Assembly (NCBI GenBank): GCA_963771005.1
Contig: CAVYRO010000002.1
Span: 1,116,001-1,180,000, forward strand
Reading direction: 5' to 3'
Length of the DNA: 64,000 nucleotides
Origin: DASQZK01 sp963771005
Lineage (GTDB): Bacteria > Bacteroidota > Bacteroidia > Bacteroidales > GCA-2748055
In this document: positions 51,169-58,201 of the stretch, one piece after another
Numbering within the stretch: position 1 is the first letter of the stretch
How the letters are laid out: the number at the start of each line of letters is the position of its first letter
Made by a program: the position numbers and the translations under genes
Notes under the pieces: generated by a model
Databases searched by the model: none
Told to the model about the DNA's origin: nothing
What the model saw: the letters and a program-made list of their open reading frames with translations, nothing else

Positions 51169-53307
51169 TTGCGAAAGGTTTTAAACATATCACTACCCCT
51201 TCTCCTTCTCACACTAACAGCATTCAATTCCCTCCATCTCCCTGCCATTCAGCCAGGATTGGACGGCTCAGCTGTTGATGATACTGACAGCCTCCTGTCC
51301 ATTGTTGAGAATAACGATTCTGCCTCGGCCTCAGCGGTCATGAAATTAAAATCCCCAAACAAGGAAATAAGCAGGGAGAAACGGTTGAGGTATTTTGAAG
51401 TTTTGGGGAATTATTATAACGCACGGGAAAATCCCGATTCTGCCATTTATTATTTCACCCAGGGGTTTCTGGCTGCTGAGAAAACAAGGAATATATATTA
51501 TATGGCATCCTTCCATCTCTGGGCCGGGGTGAATTTCAACATTAAATCCGAATATGAAAAAGCGCTCAATGAACTGATCAAAGCCGACGAATTTGCAGCG
51601 GGTACTGATTCCATCAAATTGCAGAGCACCATCTTCAGGTACAAGGGCAATGTTTACTGGGGAATGGGAATTTATGAGAAAGCCCTTGAATACTATTTTC
51701 ATTCGCTGAAAATCAGCGAAGACAATGATTTCAGGAAAGATATCGCCTCCTCTCTCAACAATATCGGGAATGTTTACCAGGCTATCAGCGATTATACAAA
51801 AGCGGGCGATTATTATTCAAGATCCCTTGATCTTGCAGAAAAAAATAACTTCAAACTCGTGGCAGCCATTACTTCTAACAATATCGGTGATCTTCTTTTG
51901 CTACAGAAAAAATACGACAGCGCCCTGGTATATTTCAATCGCAGCCTGGAATTATCCGCCGGTCTCTCATCCAAATTTTACCAGGGAATCGCACTTTATA
52001 ATATCGGGGACACTTATCTGCAGAATGATTCGTTGGAAAAAGCAAGGATCTTTTTCAACCATTCATTACAAAAGGCGATAGAAGCAGGCGACAGGCTCGG
52101 AATTGCCGGATGTTACCTGAAAATTGGGGAGATCTTTCTCAAGGGTCAATCCCCCAGATCGGCTGAGATCTTCCTCGATTCAGGACTCCTGATGTCGGAA
52201 GAGATCGGTTCACTGAAATTACTTGATCAGGCAAATAAGCTGAAAACAAATTACTTCACACAGCTCGGGGATTTTTCTTCGGCTTATAAAACACTGGAAA
52301 CCCGGATAATCTTGAAAGATAGCATTTTCAGACAGGAAAGCGGGAAAAATATAGCCAAACTGGAAGCCTGGAACCGGGAGCAACAAAGGATGCGTCAGAT
52401 CGCCGACCTGAAAAGGGAAAAGATCAGCAACCGGAATCTCTACCTCATCGGTATCTTCTCCCTGCTCATCATTATGATACTTATTTTTCTCACCCTGCGG
52501 TCTAGCAGGAAAAAGAACATCATCCTTTCGGATAAAAACGAAGAAATCGAAAAACAGCGCCTCCTGCTTATCCAAAAAAATGATGAGCTGATACAGTCGC
52601 AGTCCGAATTAAAGAAGATAAATGAAGGGAAAGACCAGTTTCTCACCATCATTTCACATGACCTTAAAAATCCTGTGAGTGCCATGCGGGGGTATATGGA
52701 ACTACTTATTAACCGTTTCGATAAACTTTCAGATGAAGAAAAGCAACGGTTCCTCCAGGAGGTATTCGATTCGGTTGAAAGGGTAAGCCTTCTTATCAAC
52801 AATATATTATACTGGGTTCGTTCACAAACTTCCGGACTGCGGATCCAGCCGGTAAATTTCAACCTCCATAAGAGGATCCATGATAACCTTTCCCTTTACC
52901 GGATCATTGCAGCAGGAAAGGAGATCGAACTTGTGAATAAGGTAGCGAATAATTTCGATATTACGGGAGATCCCAATATTTACGATACCGTATTCCGCAA
53001 CCTCATTTCAAATTCATTGAAATTTACAGGCTGTAAGGGGAAAATTACCTTTGAGGCAGAAAAGCAAAACGGCAGGATCATTATTTCTATCCGTGATACG
53101 GGTATCGGACTTGACGAAGCCAGGATAAAAGATATCCTGCAAAATAAATCTCCTTATTCAACCACAGGTACCCACCATGAAAAAGGAACAGGCCTCGGTC
53201 TCTCGCTCGTTCGGGAATGTATCAGGTACCTCAAGGCGGATCTGAAGATCGAATCCCAACCCGGGGAGGGGACCTCTGTCACCATTATCGCTCCTTCAAA
53301 TGTCTGA
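51169..53307 (+). CDS. TPR-repeat membrane sensor histidine kinase
   Basis: A 712-residue protein with an N-terminal signal or signal-anchor helix (VLNISLPLLLLTLTAFNSLH), about six TPR repeats in ~60-410 (for example KALEYYFHSLKISEDNDFRK, SSLNNIGNVYQAISDYTKAG), a membrane helix near 425-445 (LYLIGIFSLLIIMILIFLTL), a coiled coil, then HisKA with phospho-acceptor H497 in ISHDLKNPVSAMRGYMELL, and an ATPase domain (NSLKFTG, RDTGIGLDEA, GTGLGLSL). The TPRs would face the periplasm. The start codon is TTG at 51169, since the frame has a stop just before; an ATG at 51159 is in another frame. No response regulator follows, so the partner is elsewhere, or the small HTH at 53398. Confidence 0.92.
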   Translation: MRKVLNISLPLLLLTLTAFNSLHLPAIQPGLDGSAVDDTDSLLSIVENNDSASASAVMKLKSPNKEISREKRLRYFEVLGNYYNARENPDSAIYYFTQGFLAAEKTRNIYYMASFHLWAGVNFNIKSEYEKALNELIKADEFAAGTDSIKLQSTIFRYKGNVYWGMGIYEKALEYYFHSLKISEDNDFRKDIASSLNNIGNVYQAISDYTKAGDYYSRSLDLAEKNNFKLVAAITSNNIGDLLLLQKKYDSALVYFNRSLELSAGLSSKFYQGIALYNIGDTYLQNDSLEKARIFFNHSLQKAIEAGDRLGIAGCYLKIGEIFLKGQSPRSAEIFLDSGLLMSEEIGSLKLLDQANKLKTNYFTQLGDFSSAYKTLETRIILKDSIFRQESGKNIAKLEAWNREQQRMRQIADLKREKISNRNLYLIGIFSLLIIMILIFLTLRSSRKKNIILSDKNEEIEKQRLLLIQKNDELIQSQSELKKINEGKDQFLTIISHDLKNPVSAMRGYMELLINRFDKLSDEEKQRFLQEVFDSVERVSLLINNILYWVRSQTSGLRIQPVNFNLHKRIHDNLSLYRIIAAGKEIELVNKVANNFDITGDPNIYDTVFRNLISNSLKFTGCKGKITFEAEKQNGRIIISIRDTGIGLDEARIKDILQNKSPYSTTGTHHEKGTGLGLSLVRECIRYLKADLKIESQPGEGTSVTIIAPSNV

Positions 53308-53397
53308 TCTGTAAATCCATGTGATTTTATTTTTAATTTTCTGCCTGGACAATGGCTGAGATTTGATACTTCTTTCCTATTAAGGCTAAAAAGCGGT

Positions 53398-53652
53398 ATG
53401 ACAGCCATTAAATACATCAACCGGATGAAGAGGATTGATTATCTGATCCGGACCCGTTCGACCGGAAATGCCGGCGCTCTTTCCTTAAAACTGGGGATTT
53501 CCGTAAGAAGCGTCTATGTCTGCCTGAATGACCTGAAAGAGCTCGGAGCTCCGGTTCTGTGGTCATCCGATAATAATAGTTATATTTATCGATATGACGG
53601 CAGGCTGGAAGTTTCTTTTATAGGAAAAAGTATGGAAAGACAGTACAAATAG
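53398..53652 (+). CDS. Small HTH (winged-helix) DNA-binding protein
   Basis: An 84-residue protein. Residues ~10-55 form a winged-helix HTH_11-like unit: MKRIDYLIRTRSTGNAGALS, LKLGISVRSVYVCLNDLKEL, followed by the wing GAPVLWSSDNNSYIYRYDGR. It lies 90 bases after the TPR kinase and may be its output or a separate regulator. The length matches stand-alone regulators of Bacteroidota. Confidence 0.75.
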   Translation: MTAIKYINRMKRIDYLIRTRSTGNAGALSLKLGISVRSVYVCLNDLKELGAPVLWSSDNNSYIYRYDGRLEVSFIGKSMERQYK

Positions 53653-53954
53653 GTTACTCCTGTTTTTCTCGGAGATAAATTGCATAAGAAGTATTAAAGA
53701 TCAGACTTAACTGTTTAAAAACAGCGGTTATACCATGACGGTGATGTTAGGAAATCCTGGAAAACGACGGTACATTGGCCTTTTTACCAGTTACAGTGTG
53801 AGTTATACCTCGTCTAAATTTTTTTCGGAAGTTTCAGCTTAAAACCGGGCAATACAATTTTTTTTTCACCAGAATTGCATTTTATTTAAATTACTTCTAT
53901 ATTTACTGTGATTGATCGATTCTCCTTTTTTCTCGTACTAACTAGAACTACCTC
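53653..53954. other. Intergenic region, possible small RNA
   Basis: No protein gene is supported. A TATATTTA near-match to the -7 box lies at 53897-53904, and a strong terminator follows at 53955-53984, so a ~70-90 base transcript could be made from the plus strand. Speculative. Confidence 0.3.
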
Positions 53955-53984
53955 AAAGGCAGACTTTTATATCTGCCTTTTTTT
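53955..53984 (+). terminator. Rho-independent terminator
   Basis: Arms AAAGGCAGA (53955-53963) and TCTGCCTTT (53972-53980) with an 8-base loop and seven T. It serves plus-strand transcripts and overlaps the stop region of the convergent GPH symporter gene. Confidence 0.8.
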
Positions 53985-55314
53985 ATTCCCTGAATCTTGT
54001 AAAAATCACCGCAGCAAGAATACAAATTGAAAATCCGGCTCCTGCACTGATCCGGATGCCCAGGTCATTACCCGGGTCATGACCAAAGAGTGTGCAAATG
54101 GCAAATCCCATGACCCCGAGTGTCTGCCCGAGTTTATCAGCAAAAGTCCGGATGGCAAAATACATTCCTTCTGTCTTAGTCCCGGTTTTTTTAGCATCCT
54201 CATCAGCCATTTCGGCTACCAGCGCATATGGAAGAATTCCCAGGACGGCAACGGGAAATGCTGCGCCAGCTCCCAGGAGATATAACTGAAAGTGGGCCGG
54301 CAGACCTGTCTTACCCATGAATGAGATCATTAAAAATAAAAACGCGAAGATCAGGAAAGATAAAATGATCAGTCTCTTCTTACCATGACGCGAGGCCGTC
54401 CGGATCACCAGAGGATAAAAGAAAAGCGAAAGAAGGATCATCATAGCCATTACCATCGATCCCGTTTTCTCAGGCAGGTCAAGAAGCACCTTAACATAAT
54501 AGAGTATTCCGCTGGATATAAGGGCCAGTGTCACAAAAAAGGAAGCATCTGCTATGAGGAAGATCATGAACCTCCGGTTCCTGAAACTTTTAAGTAGTGA
54601 ACTGAAAATATTAATGCGGGAAGGTACAGGATCACAATATTTGGATTCGTTTACCACCAACAGGGGAAGCATCATGCATATCATGCCTGCAGAGATCACG
54701 GCTATGATCGCAAATTGGTAACTGCGCTGGGGATTGCTGAAGGTGAACTTATTATCGAGAAATGTAGCAATCTGCGGTATCTGGGAGGCGATTATCATTC
54801 CCACTACAAACATAAAGGAAAGCAGTGTGGAAAGTCTTAGCTTTTTCTCCTTACCGGGTGCCAATTCAGGCATCAGGGCATTAAACGGAACAATATACAT
54901 CGTGAGGAAAATATAAAACAGGGTTTGGATGAAAAAGAGCCACCGGTAGTTCAGCTTGCTTTCCTCGTTATGCAGGGGATGGAAAAGAAGGATACAGAAA
55001 ATCACCGAAGGGATCACGGCAATCATCATGAAGGGGATCCTTCTGCCCAGCCGTGAGTGGGTGCGGTCACTGAACCATGCAATAAGTGGATCTGTCACCG
55101 CATCAATGAGCCTCCCCGACGCAAGGATAAGGGAAAAGACGGTAAAAATTCCAAGGATCCCGGTATTGGGGATCAGCACCGGAAGTCCTGAATTATCGGG
55201 GGGAAGATAGAAATAAATCAGCATTACAGATATGGTGTTCATCATGATCGACCAACCTGCCATCCCTGCACTGTATGCAAGGAGTTTCTTAATCCCCGTA
55301 AATTCTTCTCTCAT
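53983..55314 (-). CDS. GPH (glycoside-pentoside-hexuronide) family symporter
   Basis: A 443-residue membrane protein with 12 helices. The first loop has LIDAVTDPLIAWFSDRTHSRLGRRIPFM, the MelB/GPH signature (here split: RLIDAVTDPLIAWFSDRT, HSRLGRRIPF), near residue 70, with Asp residues for cation coupling. It should bring a sugar or glycoside into the cell with Na+ or H+. No sugar-degrading genes flank it. Its 320-base upstream region holds a 7-bp minisatellite and, further on, the 32-bp-period palindromic array. Confidence 0.9.
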   Translation of the reverse strand: MREEFTGIKKLLAYSAGMAGWSIMMNTISVMLIYFYLPPDNSGLPVLIPNTGILGIFTVFSLILASGRLIDAVTDPLIAWFSDRTHSRLGRRIPFMMIAVIPSVIFCILLFHPLHNEESKLNYRWLFFIQTLFYIFLTMYIVPFNALMPELAPGKEKKLRLSTLLSFMFVVGMIIASQIPQIATFLDNKFTFSNPQRSYQFAIIAVISAGMICMMLPLLVVNESKYCDPVPSRINIFSSLLKSFRNRRFMIFLIADASFFVTLALISSGILYYVKVLLDLPEKTGSMVMAMMILLSLFFYPLVIRTASRHGKKRLIILSFLIFAFLFLMISFMGKTGLPAHFQLYLLGAGAAFPVAVLGILPYALVAEMADEDAKKTGTKTEGMYFAIRTFADKLGQTLGVMGFAICTLFGHDPGNDLGIRISAGAGFSICILAAVIFTRFRE

Positions 55315-55351
55315 TCATACAAGTTAAATAAAAAAATAAAGTCCCGAATTA

Positions 55352-55492
55352 CTCCTTTCGCCTTTCACCTTTCACCTTTCACCTTGTCTCTTCCTACTTT
55401 CGCCTTTCGCCTTTCACCTTTCACCTTTCACCTTTCACCTTGCCTCTTCCTCCTTTCGCCTTTCTCCTTTCACCTTTCTCCTTTCATATAGG
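55352..55492. repeat. 7-bp minisatellite (TTTCACC / CCTTTCG)n
   Basis: About 18 units of a CTTTCxC(C) 7-mer (CTTTCGC, CTTTCAC, CTTTCTC), broken by CTTGTCTCTTCCTACTTT and CTTGCCTCTTCCTCCTTT which themselves repeat. It occupies most of the first 180 bases upstream of the GPH gene. Confidence 0.85.
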
Positions 55493-55561
55493 GCCTCACT
55501 AACATCTAGAACAATCTTCCCTCCGACTCTGCTCAGCGACCTGAAATATTATTTTTGTTAT

Positions 55562-55604
55562 AGTTGAACAACCTGAAACCATCTGAAACAATTAAACCCG
55601 CGAT
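55562..55604. repeat. 10-bp-period repeat copy C1
   Basis: GAACAACCTGAAACCATCTG then AAACAATTAAACCCGCGATT. The end module CAATTAAACCCGCGAT is the reverse complement of the edge of block A at 14211-14227 and nearly equal to that at 56090-56104. Confidence 0.7.
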
Positions 55605-55636
55605 TATTCTTCTTCTTTCGGTAAATTTCAACAAAA

Positions 55637-55718
55637 ATTGTATCGCAATACAATAAATTCCATAATAAATTGTATCCCATTACAATAAAATTGATAAAAA
55701 ATTGTATCGCATTACAAA
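55637..55718. repeat. Three 18-bp near-palindromes at exact 32-bp spacing
   Basis: ATTGTATCGCAATACAAT (55637-55654), ATTGTATCCCATTACAAT (55669-55686) and ATTGTATCGCATTACAAA (55701-55718). Each is close to its own reverse complement, and starts are 32 bases apart. The 14-base spacers are A/T-rich and unlike. This is the layout of a regulator's repeated operator or an iteron-like array. No gene starts within 300 bases on either side. Confidence 0.75.
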
Positions 55719-55754
55719 AAATCATCTACTTTCATGTTGGACCTACGGGCGCCG

Positions 55755-55870
55755 AGAAAGCATTTGGTGATTTGATGGAAGAGGAAGAGGAAGAGGAACA
55801 AGGATTTGACGGATTTGTGCGGATAATCACGGATGAAGATTATTTGGTGATTTGGTGATTTGGTGAATGG
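55755..55870. repeat. ACGGAT/GGTGATTTGG module copy C2
   Basis: GGTGATTTGATGGAAGAGGA, then GAACAAGGATTTGACGGATT, TGTGCGGATAATCACGGATG, then TTTGGTGATTTGGTGATTTG. It is the reverse complement of the CACCAAATCACCAAATTCTT module of blocks A and B plus the ACGGAT text. Confidence 0.7.
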
Positions 55871-55955
55871 AGTTGAACAACCTCTCTTAATCTGTGATAA
55901 TCTGTGGTATCTGTGGTAAAACTCCCCCTGAGACAACCTGAAACACCATTATTAA

Positions 55956-56037
55956 ACCCCGGGGTTTTAAGGCGTGTGTCCTTCTACCACGGGCGTGACC
56001 GTGGCTAATACAATAGATCCCCTCCGGGGAAAAGAAT
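55956..56037. repeat. CCCGTGG-type palindrome cluster
   Basis: AAACCCCGGGGTTT (55954-55967) is a perfect palindrome; CCACGGGCGTGACCGTGG (55988-56005) has a 6-bp stem; CCCCTCCGGGG (56020-56030) has a 4-bp stem. TGGCTAATA follows the second, a combination seen in intergenic elements of many environmental bacteria. Probably folded DNA or RNA. Confidence 0.55.
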
Positions 56038-56048
56038 CTTCTAAAACG

Positions 56049-56104
56049 AATAATCTCAAACCATCTCAAACCAACTCAAACCATTTCAAACAATTAAACC
56101 CGAG
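56049..56104. repeat. 10-bp-period repeat copy D
   Basis: Four tandem 10-mers of the form CTCAAACCAT (from 56050) ending CAAACAATTAAACCCGAGAT. Same period, orientation and end motif as copy C1. Confidence 0.75.
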
Positions 56105-56112
56105 ATCAACAA

Positions 56113-56538
56113 TCAGGGATTTTTCAACCGCACATCCATAACCCCACCCTTGATGATCCAGCAATCCGCATCACAGGCATCGGTAATAAGGCTAAGGGTG
56201 AGCTTGTCCCCGTCAACGGCTATGATTTTTCTCGTCCCGTCCTTATAGGTAGCTTCAACGCTGTAAAACTGATCAATTTTCGAGTACAGCCTGAATTCTT
56301 TTGAATAAGATGTGTCCACCCAGTCAACCTGGTTCTTTTCGACGTTTCCCCGGTAAAATTTGAGAGGCACCCTGGGGTTATCACTGTTGATGGTAAGATA
56401 TATGACAAGGTCTGCACTATCGGGTCTGACGGTATAGCATTCGCTGCAGTTCACGCCGATACTCCCGTTGTTTTCACAGGAGAAGAGGAATGCAACAATG
56501 ATGAATAAGATCAAGGCTACACTTCGCATAAAATTCAT
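56113..56538 (-). CDS. Small predicted lipoprotein, unknown function
   Basis: A 141-residue protein. The N-terminus MRSVALILFIIVAFLFSCEN has a lipobox-like FLFSC, so it would be lipid-anchored. Four more Cys follow in the mature part (VNCSECYTV, DACDADC), probably two disulfides. The middle is beta-rich (ADLVIYLTINSDNPRVPLKF). The start overlaps the stop of the ankyrin gene (ATGA), so the two are translationally coupled and probably work together at the outer membrane. No family recognised. Confidence 0.8.
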   Translation of the reverse strand: MNFMRSVALILFIIVAFLFSCENNGSIGVNCSECYTVRPDSADLVIYLTINSDNPRVPLKFYRGNVEKNQVDWVDTSYSKEFRLYSKIDQFYSVEATYKDGTRKIIAVDGDKLTLSLITDACDADCWIIKGGVMDVRLKNP

Positions 56539-57953
56539 GGTTTAAGCCAGCCGATTTGTTTTTCAAGGGTCTTACTTTTCCTTGCGGGGAACATGAACCC
56601 AATGTTAAGAGCAAACCGGGAGGGATTTATATATTCTGTTTTCAGATTGAGATAATTGTAGTCGATGCTGATATTCATCCACTCATTTGCAAAATACCAG
56701 CCGGCATAAGGATTTATATGAAAATCCCGCCCCGGGGATTTATCACTTCCTATATAGCTTCCGAAGGTATATACACCGCCCAAACCGAACAATGGTCCGG
56801 CGGTGAAGTTATTGCTGATTCGCAGGACCCTGAATTTTTTCTCAAGGTCCAGGAACAAAAAATATCTGCGCTCGCGGTACTGATGGAAAAGAGAGGGATT
56901 GTTTTCGATGAGAACCTTCACCGCTTTGGGTCGAAAGGCGAATCCTCCGCGCAGGGCAAAATAATACCTTGAATCTTCGATTCCCACATCTGCGGAAGTG
57001 GAGAAATCCCCTGCATTGAAATTCATTCCCATACCCGCAGTGTAATAGTTGAAATTCGGAAAAGGATCGGGTTTTGCACCATTTGAGAGTAAAAGTTGTA
57101 TTATTTCCTCATCCTTTTCTTCTTTTGCAAGTTCAAGTATATTGCTGCTCATGCTAATCCTTTTATTTACATTGGCGCCCATCTTTATCAACCTCTGGGT
57201 CAGGGCATAATTACCTGTTTTTACAGATATTGCCAGTGCGGTGAGGCCGGCCTTGTTCGCCTTCCCGATATCCGCCCCCTGGTCGAGGAGGTATTTAATG
57301 ATCCAGTCATTCCCGTTCTGGATGGATACCATAAGTGGGGTGAACCCGTTTTTGTCGGTGGCATTTATGTTTGCCCCGTTTCTGACAAGGATTTCGACAG
57401 TTTCCGGGCAATTATTATAGGCTGCCGTAATCAGGGGGGTATTTCCGGAATGATCGGTTATTTCCGTGGAAGCTTTATAGTAAATAAGCATATCTGTGAT
57501 CCTGAACAGATTATAAGCGGCTGCATAATGGAGTGCTGTAATGCCGCTTTCATCGCGGAGATCGGCATCGGCTCCGTGAGTCACAAGATATTCGGCTACT
57601 TCAAAATAGTCCCCTAGTACAGCGCTCATCAGTGCTGTAATCCCGCCAACAGGCATGAGGTTTGGACTTGCCCCCTGATCCAGGAGAAGTTTCACCATTT
57701 CCAGATTTCCTGCATCGGCTGCATACATAAGTGAAGTTATGCCATCGGGGGTAGCGGCATCCGGATCAACCCCCTGTGCCAGCAGGACCCGTACGTTTTC
57801 TGTATGGCCCTGGCTTGCCGACATTACGAGGTTATATCCGGGTTCAGAAGGGATGAAATAGGAAGTGTCGGTATATACTGGGATTTCCTGGCATAAAGCG
57901 GAAAAAGGCAGCAAGATTGTGAGCGTGATTGCAATTAGAAATGGGATTCTCAT
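56535..57953 (-). CDS. Ankyrin-repeat protein with C-terminal outer-membrane beta-barrel-like domain
   Basis: A 472-residue protein with a signal peptide (RIPFLIAITLTILLPFSALC). Seven ankyrin repeats run from ~38 to ~290, with the usual DGITSLMYAADAGNLEMVKL, GNTPLITAAYNNCPETVEIL, LLDQGA pattern. Residues ~300-465 are quite different: Gly- and aromatic-rich strands (YYTAGMGMNFNAGDFSTSAD, SRYYFALRGGFAFRPKAV, AGPLFGLGGVYTFGSYIG, FALNIGFMFPAR) typical of an outer-membrane barrel. Ankyrins facing the periplasm joined to a barrel are unusual. It precedes and overlaps the lipoprotein gene. Confidence 0.85.
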   Translation of the reverse strand: MRIPFLIAITLTILLPFSALCQEIPVYTDTSYFIPSEPGYNLVMSASQGHTENVRVLLAQGVDPDAATPDGITSLMYAADAGNLEMVKLLLDQGASPNLMPVGGITALMSAVLGDYFEVAEYLVTHGADADLRDESGITALHYAAAYNLFRITDMLIYYKASTEITDHSGNTPLITAAYNNCPETVEILVRNGANINATDKNGFTPLMVSIQNGNDWIIKYLLDQGADIGKANKAGLTALAISVKTGNYALTQRLIKMGANVNKRISMSSNILELAKEEKDEEIIQLLLSNGAKPDPFPNFNYYTAGMGMNFNAGDFSTSADVGIEDSRYYFALRGGFAFRPKAVKVLIENNPSLFHQYRERRYFLFLDLEKKFRVLRISNNFTAGPLFGLGGVYTFGSYIGSDKSPGRDFHINPYAGWYFANEWMNISIDYNYLNLKTEYINPSRFALNIGFMFPARKSKTLEKQIGWLKP

Positions 57954-58044
57954 GATTCATTCTTTCTGTCGTAAATTTAAAAGAATTTCATGAACCGGCA
58001 ATTTATCTTTCATTCTCAAATCTCATATATTTGGACAGTATGCT

Positions 58045-58052
58045 TATCTTTG
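58045..58052 (+). promoter_or_regulatory. -7 promoter box of the giant T9SS gene (TATCTTTG)
   Basis: A perfect TAnnTTTG 149 bases before the ATG at 58202. This implies a ~145-base 5' leader; a nearer, weaker promoter cannot be excluded. Confidence 0.45.
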
Positions 58053-58201
58053 TAAAGATGACATTCGAATAAGCAATATATTTATTGATGGAAAAGAACC
58101 AAAGAATGCATCCCCTTTACACATAATCTCGTATAATAATTTCCATCTTAGTAACCTGAACAATTCCTGAGTGGGAATTTGTTTGATACATGCCTGTATA
58201 C

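Noticed and set aside
55637..55718. Repeated near-palindromes as a CRISPR array
   Set aside because: Only three repeats of 18 bases with 14-base A/T-rich spacers, and no cas gene within the window; CRISPR repeats are longer and spacers about 30 bases or more.
55670..55858. A 62-codon frame across the palindromic array and repeat C2
   Set aside because: It is composed of repeat DNA (EEEEEEQGF from GAAGAGGAA runs) and lacks promoter or homologous pattern.
57096..57617. A 173-codon plus-strand frame opposite the ankyrin repeats
   Set aside because: The repetitive ankyrin coding DNA on the minus strand creates long open frames; no signal peptide or motif supports this one.
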